Shown here: positions 36,560-48,010 of the stretch, piece after piece
Numbering within the stretch: position 1 is the stretch's first letter
How the letters are laid out: each line of letters begins with the position of its first letter
Assembly: GCA_026545765.1 (NCBI GenBank)
Contig: JAIFAC010000407.1
Span: forward strand, 45,729 to 109,728
DNA from: Plantago major
Taxonomy: Eukaryota > Streptophyta > Magnoliopsida > Lamiales > Plantaginaceae
Direction: 5' to 3'
Length of the DNA: 64,000 bases
Notes under the pieces: generated by a model
The model's database searches: none
The model's input: only the letters and a program-made list of their open reading frames with translations
Told to the model about the DNA's origin: nothing
Translations under genes and position numbers: made by a program

Positions 36560-39500
36560 GAGGTACAAATGTAATATCCTTCGATGATAGCGAGATTCCC
36601 CCTCCTACGGCAGGAGGCGAGGAGATTGATAACCCGGATGTTCCACTGGTGGTTTCGCTGACCATCGCGACTTATCGAAAGTGAACAAAATTTCGTGGAC
36701 ACGGGAGTTCCTCGAACATCATTTCTAAGAGAACACCGGATCGATGGAGTTGAAGAATCCGCCACGAGAGAGTTCACACCTCTATACTAGGGTTTGGAGG
36801 GGAACTGCTCAATTCTAGGAAGTGTTATGTTATACGCCCCACTCTAACCTTTCCGCCAGAGTGACACAATGTTCGATTTGTAGTGGTCGACCGGACTTTC
36901 ACTACAATGCCATCTTTGGGCGCCCGAGACTCAATCAATTCCGGGCTATTTCCTCCACTTTACACAACAAAATGAAATTTCCAACTCCCTTCGGAGTAGG
37001 AGAAGAGGTGGGAAACATCCGAGAAGCTTGGGAATGTTACATTATGTCCACAAGGAGAGCATCCGCCTAACTGCAAATACTCGACTCTCGACCAAAGTTG
37101 TTCTCCGCCCAAAAGGAGAATCCAGATTGGAGTAGGAAGCCAAAAGGAGAAGTTCCCTAGAACTGCATGGATCGAGCCTCACGAAACTCTCAAGGAAATC
37201 GAGATTGTTGTTGGAAACCCGGATAAGAAGACGAGAATCGAATGTAGATGAGCGAAGTGGAAATGAAGCTCATTGCTTGTCTTCGAGACAACAAAGGATG
37301 TGTTTGCTTGGAGCACCGATGACTGAAGGGAATAGATCCGAGGATCACCGCTCACCGCCAACATGGATCCTCGATCAAGTATATCCGGCGAAGAGGAAAG
37401 ACTTTCGCCCAAAGAAAGGATGCCATAATATCCACGAGGTTGATCGGCTCCTAAAGGTGGCATATCAAGAAGTTCGTAACTTCGAATGGGTTTGCAACGT
37501 AGTCCTTGTAGAGAAATCCCCAGGCAAATGGCGGATGTGCATTGCTAAGTTTTATGGATGCGTACCAAGGTTTTTACCAGATTCGAATGGCCAAGGAGGA
37601 CATCAAGAAAATGCTCTTCACGCAGGAGGGTATACTGCTTCAAGGTGATGCCCTTCGACTAAAAAAACGCGCAACCACTTACCAACGATCGTGAACCAAA
37701 TGTTCAAGGAAGAAATTGAAAACCATGGAAGTGTATGGATGACATGCTCACAAGAGCAAACCGACGAGCAACATGTACACCATCTCGCATAAGTGCTTCG
37801 CTATCCTTAGGAAGTACGGAATGAAATCAATCCAAAAGTGCACTTTGGGGTGAAAGGAGGAAAATTTCTGATACATGGTCACAGAGAGGGGATCACAACC
37901 CTTAAAGATCAAGGTGATCCTAGATTTGCCGATCCAAGAATATCAATGGGTACAAAGAACTCATCGGACGTCTGATGTCTTTGAGTCATTTTATTTCGCT
38001 GACCGCAAAAGAACCTTCCGTTCTTCAAGATCCTCCGGAAGGAGAGAGCTTGAGTGGAACGCGAATGTTCCGAGGCTTTTGAAAAACTAAAAGCTGCATC
38101 TCCATTCCCTCCACCGCTTCCAACCCATCGAAGGAGAACCACTCTACCTCTACCTAGCAATCACTAAGAGGCAATGAGTTTCAGATTAGTATGGATTCAA
38201 GCTAATGATCATTTGCCAATCTACTATCTTAGCAAAGCCCTTTCCGGCGGAGACAAGATACGAAGATTGAGAAATTCGCTTATGCTTTGGTCTACACCGA
38301 CTTCTTAGCGGAATATCCCGAGGAGGATTCAGAGAAGTCCCTGACAAGCAGGCGTTTGAATACCTAATCAATAAGCATATAATCCGAAAGCCAGTTCCGC
38401 CGAGGTTCAACCCGAAACCTCGAGGATGCTCGCCCATCAATCGCCCTCGCGCTATATGAGGAAACTCGGTCGCAATGTTCCTTCGACGATGTCTCAAGAA
38501 ACTCCAAAGACTAAAAACACCGGATCGAAATCAAAGAAAAGGAGGAACAAAGATTGAACCTCATAAGCCCACGGAGATTTCCAAACCAAAAATATCCTTC
38601 CGATATCCGGACATTGAAGTGGATGGTTCCTCCACCGAAGAGTGGGAGGATTCGAATCTATATTAAGAGCTCGATGGCGGAACTCACTATGCGATTTCGA
38701 GTTCAAAGTTACTAATAATGAGGCCGAGTATGAAGCACTTTTGGTGGCTACGTCAGCTGTCACTACAAGTCCGAAGCTCAAAGCTTACACGGACTCACAG
38801 CTCGTTAAGCCCAATTTTCGTGAACTTTGCCACAAAGGGTCCTTCAATGATCAAGTATCTGGAACTACTCAAGCATGAAGCCAGCCTCTTCGAGGAATTC
38901 ACCCTGGAAAAGTTTGATAGAGCCTGGAACGAAAGAGCGGATGCTCTGGCAAAATATGCGTCGCCATGGCTCGACACAAGGAGAGTAATCCTAATCACAT
39001 CGACTCATCCGCTATGAGTCCCAATTCAATTGCCATGATAGTCGACACGGAAGAAACCGATGATTGACATTTTCAACTATCTCAAGGATGGATCTTTGCC
39101 AGCCGATCCGAAAGAATCAAGGAGTGTGCAGTGCCGAGCAAACAGATACTTCATACTAGGTGAAGACTTGTATAAGAGATCCTTTGCCGGGACTCATTTG
39201 AGATGTTTGAGCCCGCAGGAAGCAAAATCAGGCCGAAGAGATACACAACTAAGTCGGGAGCCATTCCGGGAAGAACTCTTGCCCGTAAAATCATACGGCA
39301 AGGCTACTCGCCTACCATTGATAAGGATTCACGACCACGCCGGAGATGCCATGATCACAATATTATGCAACATCCCACATCGTCCGACGATCCTATGATT
39401 CCACAATCATAGCGTGTCCGCTTGATCAAGCATGGGGCATCGACCATTTCGAGGGCACCCAATGTAAGAAATTCTCATTGTGGCCGTGGAATATTTTATC

Positions 39501-40190
39501 AAGTGGGAAGAAGCGGAGGTCAGGCAACCATTATGGAAAGTCGAAAAGGACCTTCATTTGAAAACATCATTGCCGCCGCCTTCCAAGAGTTCTTGTCTCG
39601 GATAATGGTGCTCGCCAGCAAGAGTTTCAAGAAATGGCTTGCTTCCTTCAAAATTGAACAACGCTTCACATCCGCTGGGTATCCGCAAGCTAATAGACAA
39701 GTCAATCCACAAACAAGACAATAGTCAAGATCCCGGAGAAGCGGTTGAGAACTTCGCAAGAAGCGGACGACCTAGATGGCGATTATGGGCCCATCACACG
39801 ATCACGGACCAACTAGGGAAACCCCATTTTCTTGGCCTATGGCTCGAAGGCCATACCAGCGAAATTGCAAATAGACTATGAGAGTCCAAGAGTTTAATGA
39901 TTCCGACAATCACGAAGCTCGGACATTCGACTTGGATATGCTGGAACAAAGGAGAACTGAAGCATTGGCTAACATCTATAGGTATCAAGCAACGACAGCC
40001 CGGGCCTATAATATGAATGTTCAGTAAAACTTGCGGTCGGAGACTGCATTTCGTCATCGACATTTTGAGCAATGTCGGAAAACTCAAACCTAAATGGGAA
40101 GGACCTACAAGATTGTTGGAGCAAGAGTGAATGGGAGTTAGAATTGGAAGATGAGTGCACCCACTCAGCATATGGAACGCTAGAAACCTT
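36560..40190 (+). pseudogene. pol of the gypsy element (protease, RT, RNase H, integrase), broken
   Basis: Protease: VPLVVSLTIATY then VDTG at 36695-36706. RT: EVDRLLKVAYQEVRN and NVVLVEKSPGKWRMCI (37435-37545). RNase H: VDGSS near 38618, FKVTNNEAEYEALLVA (38700-38755) and NERADALAKYAS (38929-38964). Integrase: zinc region YLKDGSLPAD with NRYFILGEDLYKR (39075-39185), core with DNG-type and QRFTSAGYPQANRQV (39658-39705). The order RT-RNase H-integrase assigns it to Ty3/gypsy. Frames change every few hundred bases, so it is inactive as written. Confidence 0.85.
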
Positions 40191-42090
40191 CAAAAGTTTT
40201 ACGATAGGGATGGTTACGCCAATCTCCGCTGTGGTTTGGTTATTTCGGATTCCAACTATCAATTACACGAAACTCCGTCAGTTCTGTTTTTTGTTAATCC
40301 ATTTCGTCGTTGGCCATGTAGCCCGCAAGTTGTAATTGAATTTCCGGCAAATCAATGCAACTTTTATCTCTCAATTCGTACATTCGAAGTTTAGTGCTCA
40401 TGGTAGCGAGAAAAGCCACCAACTAATTTTATTCATACATGCGATTCAAGCATACAAAATCGCTTTGCGCCTACAAATCTCGGATCTTTATTCGGACTTA
40501 CACAATATAATACACAATCTACAGAGAAAGTTTTCGGAGATACACCATCTACCATCAGGGGAAGCCTTTCCCATATCAGCCGGAAGGTCTAGTTTTCCCG
40601 GAGACCAAGAACTCGATCTACCTGCATACGGAAAAACGGATAGACGTGATAGAATCTTCCATGGAAATATAAATCCAAAGGTTAAGAGTAAGATGCCAAC
40701 AAAACAACATGGCGATACAAGTTTGAACGATCGAGATTGCTTCAAACCGCCTTTAGAGACTCCAAGTCTCTTGAAGTTAGGAAATCATAACCAATTCAAG
40801 AAAGATTCGAGCCACTAAAGAAGGATCGGAAGAAAGGAGTAGAGGCCGACAAGTCAGAACGACAAAGATAGAAAAAGAAGGATTTTGGATCGGTGCGGTT
40901 TTGATGCTCGTGTCTTTTATAGAACACCAACCAATCGGCGCGCCACGCCGACAGTCGATGTGGGCTTGAGATTGGGTCAATAAGTTATCCAATCTAACCC
41001 AAGAAAGCCCATCAACCGTGTCCAATTCATAATTGTTAGTCATTTTATGAAGAAATGCGATCAACAAAATTCATGGAAAAAGAGTAAGAAAAAGTTGGCA
41101 ACTTCATCTGATGAAAGTAGTCGGAATTTTATAAACAAAATTATCCGAGCATCTACACACGGAAGGTACAATCTGTAAAGGTCTAAGGACAGTACATACT
41201 TCTACGGGGCATACCCCACCTTATTCCTTCAATGATTCCTAAGTGGAGCTGGGACTCGAGCCACCGCCAAGCCCGACGAGCTTATATCGATTCGGATCCT
41301 CCCACGGATCATCTTCGCCATTCCTCTCTTCCAGTTTAACCTCCGCTATCCCGACATCGAGGGGATCGCCCAAAATCAAGAAGGATTGGGTCGTCATGTC
41401 CCTTTACCGGATAAATCGGCGGATGCATGTGCCCGCAAGCGCAGTTTACCCAATGTTGATATTCTTCTCCATCGGATTCTGACATCCCGAAGAAATATGC
41501 CTCTATTGAAAATTAAAATGTGCTAAACAAGGAGAGAATTGGTGAAATGTCCAAGCAGTAAGAAAGGAGCAGTTACCATAGTCTTATTTATAATAGCAAG
41601 GATCTTTACGATCATGCCACTTGTCAATCATCCGACGGCTAGGAAGATGAAACGACGCAGAATAATGACTATTTCACTATTTCACCTTCCTCCTTCTAGA
41701 AGAATCACGCACCCCAAAGGTTAATTGATTTAGCAATGACGGACGGTCCCAAGATCGAGAGACGATGGTTTCGATTTCTACATCGGACGCTATCTACTAC
41801 GATCCGTGTTCTTTAAAGATGTGTGTTTTACGATAGTTAAGCATACGAACGATGAACGGGAGCAAGTAGAGAAGAAAGCAAGCAATAACTCAAAACCACA
41901 GGAAATCTTGTTCTACAAACAGTTACTACAGATGGAAAATAAAAAAGCATTGTCCAAGGCAACATTCCGTGCCACCAAAAGATAACAATTCAAAATATTA
42001 CATAATTTTCACGGGGCATACCCCGGACTTCTCACCGGGGCCGCCTGACTCGACGGCTTCACCGGTTAAGGCGGATTGGAAGACGTGTTG
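40191..42090 (+). other. Post-integrase region of the gypsy element, no supported gene
   Basis: Only short frames with no recognisable motif. Two copies of a GGGGCATACCCC palindrome-like phrase occur near 41204 and 42012, the second next to the antisense gene's end. Confidence 0.5.
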
Positions 42091-42097
42091 AGACGAC

Positions 42098-44744
42098 TTA
42101 CGCGCAAGGATTCAAATAACTCAACAAGTTGAAATCAGATCCATACCAACGACCGAGAAGGCAGGTAGTACCAGTCCTTGAGGAAAGCCCGGTAGTTCTC
42201 AAAAGGTACAAAGCATACCTTTCGGAGGGCGTCCGGGACACACCTCGGGAGGAAGGGTCCGCTGTTCTAGATCTCAATCTCACCCTCCTCAGTAACTAGC
42301 TCCGCAAACTCACACGCGGCCAACCGTTCGTCCGAGACATTGTCCACAGGAACCTCAACGCCATTAGCATCCGCAGAAGCGATCAACCCTTCCGCCTTCC
42401 AAATAAGTTTTATGGAAGTAGTCCTCGATCAAGCCGAGATAGCGGATGAAAACCCATCTAGGCGAGAGGCATTGGACTTGTCCGCCATAAAAAAACTTGA
42501 AAGAATTCGAGTTCATAAAGTCACGACCAGCCTGAAGGCGGGCATATTGGAGGCCCCCGAGCAGGATATCTTTTGAGTCCAGGAAGGCCTTCATTGACCT
42601 CTTGACAAAATTCTCTACCAAGGTCCGCTTTGATCGCTTCCTCACCGGTCTTCAACTTATGGAACTTCACATCATTTTCTTTCAGCTGTATTTCCAACCG
42701 CTTCACTTTCTCTGACTCGTCTCCGGAACTGGCAATGGCCTTGTGCAACTCGTGCTCGATAGTAGCCCGTTCGCCAGCTTTCCATTGCATGGCTCTGACG
42801 AAACATCCGAGCTGCAAGAAGTCCGCAAGGACATAAGTTGTGTTTTTATTATACCGTGAACTTGGCAAGAAAAGCATGAGATAATTACGTACCCGCTGGT
42901 ACAGTTCATCGAGACCACCGACCCGCTCAACCTCGGGAAGTCCGTAGGCTCGCTCATACTCCTCGTCAAGAGCAGCCTGGTCAGTAGGCAGAACGGCGGC
43001 CAACTGCTGCCTCTTAACTGCTTGGGATGCTTCCGATATGGCTCCCCTCTTGCGCCCAAAGGTTACGGGCGTCTCGATCACTCTCCCCACGAGGTGCGGA
43101 TGGCTTAGAGGCAGTGGCGCTCTGAGTGGCAGGGCCTTTGCCCTTGTCGGGCATTACAAAGGCCTTCGGATCTTCTCCAAATTTACTCCGCTTTCCTCCG
43201 CAATAACAATGCCGCATTTTTCGATCCGGCATCGGAAGACCCATGGATGTGTTGATGATTTTGGTCCTCGACAAGCGGACTTCAGAGCTTGTTGTTCCTC
43301 TGCAATCTCTTCTTCTCCAAGGGTCGATGATATACTCGAACCAATGAGCCGCATAATAACATAAAGGCCGAGACACGGACATATAAATGAAGGATTACCA
43401 GAATCGCAAAAATAATGATCTAGACAGAGCACTGCAAAGAAAGAGGAGCACAATTCCTAAAGATAAAAATCCTTACTGAAGTCCGTCTTTCCTCCAACTT
43501 CTATGGCGTCGATCAGCAAAGTAAGGCAAATCGACAAATCAATCCGTGGAACGGGTAATTAGTGGTTATTCTTTTTGGATCGCCACCCACGGAGCCACGT
43601 TTTTCTAAGGGGCGCCAATCCGGATACTCTCCTTGAGAACTTTATCGGCAATTTCATTGCTCTCGTTGTCTCTGACATCCTAGGTTTCAGTACATCCGCA
43701 CGAAAATGTACCTATCCCACCACTTCAATTCCAACGATGAAATGGAGTACGAAATGAAGTTATAAGGTTTCCTATTTACAAAAGTATAGAAAAGGGATTC
43801 CCTGACTAAAAGAAACATGGAAGAGCTGCCTAAAGTTCTCAAAGTTTCCTGATTGTCCCATCTTCTTACAGAAAATCACAAAACAAATAAGGTTACCCAG
43901 GGACTTTGGGATAACCTGACCTGGACCAATACCGATGTGGTTCAGAATGTGCTTCAGCTCATGTAATAGGACCTTCCATCCACAAGCTTAAGGCCACCTC
44001 ATGCACGCACATGTACCCAAATGGATTGTAGAATGCATGTCCTGCTCGGATCATGATCTCAATGGACTCGATTTTCCATTTTCGCCCATTCGAATTTCCT
44101 CGGCTTGACCCTCGGCAGACGTGGGAAGAAGCTTGTCGCTTAGTTCTCCAAATTCATCCGCTATCACCATCATGGATGCAGATTTAGGAATTTGATCCTC
44201 GCCTTTGCACCACGGCCCTCAATCAACGAAGGCGGATTGAGCGAAGTCGTAGTGCAAAGACAACCCGATGACCAAGATTCTCCGAGGACGAGCCCTGAGA
44301 ACCCTCCTCCTTCTTCCCCATCTTCACCTTCTTCCTCTCCGCCTTCCTCCTCCTCTTCACCACCCTCAGTCTCCTCGATGTACTGTGGTTGGACGGACCT
44401 ATTTCCACCACAACACGGTCCTCCTCTCCATTTCAAACATCTCCACATCATCGCCTTCGCCCACCGTCGCCCTCCGCTCAATCTGAGGCTCATTCGATCC
44501 ATAGTTTCCCACACCACCTATAGTCCGAGATTGACTAACGACTTGCCTAGTAACATTTCCTTCCCATCGTCCGCCTACCGAGGATTGGTCATCATGGTTC
44601 CATGACCGGCCGGAATCTCTAGAAGATAAGACATCCACGAGCAAATAATCTTCTACGGACACGCTTAAGCCCGCAGATTCACCTCCCAAATCGCTCCATC
44701 ATGGTAATCTTACCGTGAACATTCTGACTATCGCTCCCGGACAT
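42098..44744 (-). pseudogene. Antisense extra gene (aORF) of the gypsy element; gypsy-type transposase-like N-terminal domain and coiled coil
   Basis: On the minus strand it opens near 44744 (MSGSDSQNVHGK), continues through an acidic region, then a domain near 44060-43730 reading FYNPFGYMCVHEVALSLW, ELKHILNHIGIGPGQ, SLGNLICFVIFCKKMG and FRQLFHVSF in neighbouring frames. This resembles the plant domain annotated as putative gypsy-type transposon (Transposase_28), known from antisense frames in Tat elements. The C-terminal part (42521-43090, 189 residues) is a charged, coiled-coil-like stretch with VKRLEIQLKENDVKF. Frameshifts interrupt it. Function of this protein family is unknown; the domain assignment is from memory of its pattern. 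Confidence 0.65.
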
Positions 44745-45384
44745 CCTAGGGCAGAAGGAAACGGATCAGAAATGATGATTGTTATTGTCCGAGAGTTCAT
44801 TTATATGTCTTATTAAGTCCAGAGGTCCGAGGAAAAATCTAAACTATCAGATTTTCTATACACAGAAGGACATGGGCACTAACCATGGCACACAGGGACG
44901 TGCCATCGGCGCTATTGTCTACCATACCCAGACGTTATCAGGACAATTTATTTAAAGACTATGTTAATCGCCAACACATCACCGTATAAGCATGCATAGT
45001 CAAGTTTTGGTTACAAAGGAGGACGACGAGACAAATCAAAGTTACCCAGAAGGAAATTAGTCCAATTAAGCACGCTGCAGAAGCCTATCACTAGCAACAT
45101 TCGCAACCACAGAATCAACAATTGGATATTCAAGCAGGGCGAAAACATACAAGCATGCAGCAAGCATATCACGAAAATGAAAAACCTTAAGAGGGATTGA
45201 AGCGTACTTACTTGACAAAGTTGACTTGATGAACTTGAACGGACGACGAAGCCTTGCTAGCTCTCCAAGGGTACGAATCTGAGGTGAAAATTCCAAGATT
45301 TTGCGAGTTTCAGTTGCTCGGATTGCTTTATAGTCGCTCTGAGTTTCGATGTGGCTAAAAGTGTGAAAGTGACTGATGAGCTGA

Positions 45385-45395
45385 CTATTTATAAG
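45385..45395 (-). promoter_or_regulatory. TATA box for the gypsy antisense gene
   Basis: The minus strand reads CTTATAAATAG. About 180 bases downstream on the same strand is a donor-like CAAG|TAAGTACGC (near 45207), and the antisense reading frame opens at 44744, so a leader with an intron is plausible. Confidence 0.5.
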
Positions 45396-46006
45396 GGCAG
45401 TTTGGGGGAAACGAAGCGTCGCATCACCTGGATTCGAACCCCAACCGTTGATCTTTTCAATCCAACGGATGCGACGGTTCACTAGTGTTGTATCGACGTC
45501 ACACCCCATTTAATGTTTCTCAGAGGCGTCACATCACTCGGGTTTAAATCCCAACCGTTGATATTTTCAAAATCCAAGGGCCGTATCGCTTCACACGGGA
45601 TCTCTTCCTGTAAGCTGGACGGACGACTTGTTGGGCCTTTTGAATAACTGTTCATCGGCCCAGGTGGACCATTCCACATATTCGGTCCGACGGATAACTT
45701 CCTATACACTCTTCCACAGAGGACTTCACGATCCTAACTGCACTCGGATCTATATATCTCCGATACATCGACATAAATATTTTTCCTTCTACAGTCCGAG
45801 CTATTACAAAACTAGTAATGTAGAAAGAAAGGGGGGTGGGGGGGGAAGATATATATTGTACACCTAAGGAAAAGGATGACGGATCCCTACAAAAAGGATT
45901 TTTTTTCCTTTTTTAGTTAACGATTCGGACACGCTCCACGACACGATTATTCCCTTCATAGTTACCAACTATCTTCTACTAATATACTTGGAAACTAGGG
46001 GACATA

Positions 46007-46249
46007 TGTTGATACGGACATGTATCCAATCATATAAGCCATAGAGCGTGTCCTATAGCGCATCAAGGTTGAAATAGCCAATTCAGTACTAGTCCGACCT
46101 TCAAATGGTCCGACCTAAGGGAAACCATTCCAGGTCAACTAGTACTTACAAGTCAACACACCTTCTCAGCTAAGTCCGACCGAGCTAGGTGTACGACTTC
46201 CGAACCTGAAAAAAATTAAATGGTCCTTCCAAGTGCCACTATTAGGAAA
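46007..46249 (+). repeat. 3' LTR of the gypsy element, first 243 bases, cut by copia copy 2
   Basis: Starts TGTTGATACG after AGGGGACATA (polypurine-like) and follows the 5' LTR to CCTTCCAAGTGC, where the copia LTR begins. The intact LTR continues ACAAACTCACC (33948 on). Confidence 0.85.
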
Positions 46250-46985
46250 TTTGTTAGATATTTTGTTAGAAATATCTATTTAGTTTTGATCAGCAACATG
46301 ATGACCTATCTTAGTCTCAGAAAGGTGACTAGTACTCTTGGTTCACTTGAACATTGTAAAAGAGGAAACCCACTTAGTATGTTAGTCTAGTTAATTTTGT
46401 ATAGGATGTTAGGTCTCAAATGTAATTTTTATTTTATGAAGAGAAGACCAAGAAGAAGACATCCAAGCAGGACAAGTTCAACGACATTGAAGATTTGAAG
46501 AAATGCACAAGATTACTGAAATACTTTTACAGATACCTTGGCCAGATATCTTAAAGACACGAATAGTTTTGGACAAACTGAGTCACAAGAGATATCTGAG
46601 ATTCAAAAGGGTCTATCTGGAAAACAAGGAAAGTGTCCACAGATATCTTCTTACAAATACCTCGCGCCTTAACCACATCTCTGAGAAAGAGAAATACAGA
46701 TTGCAAACAAAGTTGTTTCAATTTGAGTGGTATCTGAAGTTGAAGATAAGGACGTTAAAACTCGTAGAAAAGCTGGTCAAGTTAAGTCTCCGATACAAAG
46801 CATAGTTCCGTTGACACTACAGGACAAAAGTATAGTACAGTGCATTAATTGCACGGACAGAGATGTCTGAACAAAAACAACGGTTGCTTCTGAAGAAGAA
46901 GACAAACCTGCTACAGTACTATACACAGATATCAATAGTTTGAATTTGAGCCTAACGGATACTATTCAACGGCATTCAAATTCAT

Positions 46986-46994
46986 CTATAAATA
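46986..46994 (+). promoter_or_regulatory. LTR promoter TATA box of the copia family
   Basis: CTATAAATA is kept in all four LTR copies: here, at 63388-63396, and on the minus strand at 18051-18059 and 32168-32176. It is the best candidate for the start of the genomic RNA. Confidence 0.65.
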
Positions 46995-47381
46995 TCAACA
47001 CTTAGACTGCTTGAGAAGAGACACCTTAGACACAACCAGAACACGTTGAATATCTTACTCTCTCAAAGCAAACTACTTATCCTTAAGCTTACTGTTGCGA
47101 CCATAGCTTTTGATCTTAAGTAGCACTGAAGTTCTAAGTGTCATGATCCTAAACAAGTAAAGCTATCTGTGAAGGAGTTGAATCGAAAGATCAAACATCT
47201 GAGATTCATTCTCTTGAACAGTTATCATAAGACTTGGGTCAGTAAAAGAACAATATACCATACATTGAAAAGTGTATTAAGTATACTTGATTCACAGAGC
47301 TATCTGATTAACTGAGAAGTTAATATAAGAAGCTCATCTGACAAACTCAAACCAAAACCAACACCATAATCATGGAGCATG

Positions 47382-47524
47382 TGAAGTACTTAGCTTGGGA
47401 AGCTAGGGAATAACTCCAAGGTTATTGAGTATAGGAAGTACTTAGCTTGGGAAGCTAGGGAATAACTCAAAAAGGTTTCTAAGTATAGGAAGTACTTGGC
47501 TGAGAAAGCCGGGGAATAACTCAG
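47382..47524 (+). repeat. Three-unit tandem repeat (~54 bp) inside the copia LTR
   Basis: Units begin GAAGTACTTAGCTTGGGAAG near 47382, 47436 and 47490, each followed by GGGAATAACTC. The repeat is also present in the other LTRs (17450-17680, 31580-31800, 63800-63950). Confidence 0.8.
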
Positions 47525-47898
47525 GGGGAACATTTGGTTGGGAACCATTTGTTCAGAAGTCTTAGAATATGAGCTTTGTAAGGTGACCTCAAATATCTAT
47601 TCTAGTGAATTCTAGGTCTCTGAAAGACCGAAATGGATTAGTTGGAGGATTACGCCACCTCCAGATACCACTATACTTGCTGTGTTATTTACTTTTCAGA
47701 TTACATTTCAAAGAACACACACACACACACTTTAACTATTTCTGCACTTATCTATCTTAAGTCTTCCGCGCTCTGAATCTAAGTACCAGATATCTTCACA
47801 GATATCTGAGAAATAGTGTTTATCGACAAAAGTTTTAAAAGACTATTCACCCCCCCCCCCCTCTAGTCTTTTACTTTGCCGTTATCTGGACCAACAAG

Positions 47899-47910
47899 TG
47901 GTATCAGAGC
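47899..47910 (+). promoter_or_regulatory. Primer binding site (initiator tRNA-Met) of copia copy 2
   Basis: TGGTATCAGAGC, two bases after the LTR end. Confidence 0.95.
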
Positions 47911-48010
47911 GGGAGGTTCACCAAATTTTCCAGACCGAACCTAGATCCCCGATAGGTGAAGGAACTTTGTCCACTTTGAGGACTATTTAATTTGTGTGTT
48001 AAGTGTGCGT

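Larger units (their letters stand above)
33732..46249 (+). mobile_element. Ty3/gypsy LTR retrotransposon, Tat-lineage-like, right LTR interrupted by copia copy 2
   Basis: A left LTR (33732-34560), PBS, gag, protease, RT, RNase H and integrase in gypsy order, then a long 3' region with an antisense gene, then the start of the right LTR (46007-46249). The RNase H phrase TNNEAEYEALL and the H2C2 region with YLKDGSLPAD are typical of the Tat group, and Tat elements are known to carry extra frames, some antisense. The right LTR stops mid-way at the copia insertion; the remainder should lie beyond 64,000. All frames are broken. Confidence 0.88.
46250..47896 (+). repeat. 5' LTR of copia copy 2
   Basis: 1647 bases, ending GGACCAACA. 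It carries a TATA box (CTATAAATA, 46986-46994), a 54-base tandem repeat and a C run (47851-47862). It is rich in AGATATCTG words. Confidence 0.92.

Noticed and set aside
39794-40171. 125-residue minus-strand open frame in the gypsy element
   Set aside because: It lies opposite the end of integrase and shows no motif; codon text follows the sense frame.
44192-44605. 137-residue serine/proline-rich plus-strand frame
   Set aside because: It is the complement of the acidic, repetitive part of the antisense gene; low-complexity sequence makes long shadow frames.
34000-46000. C-to-T decay of the gypsy element by methylation
   Set aside because: The visible changes add CG-containing words rather than remove them, the opposite of methylcytosine deamination.
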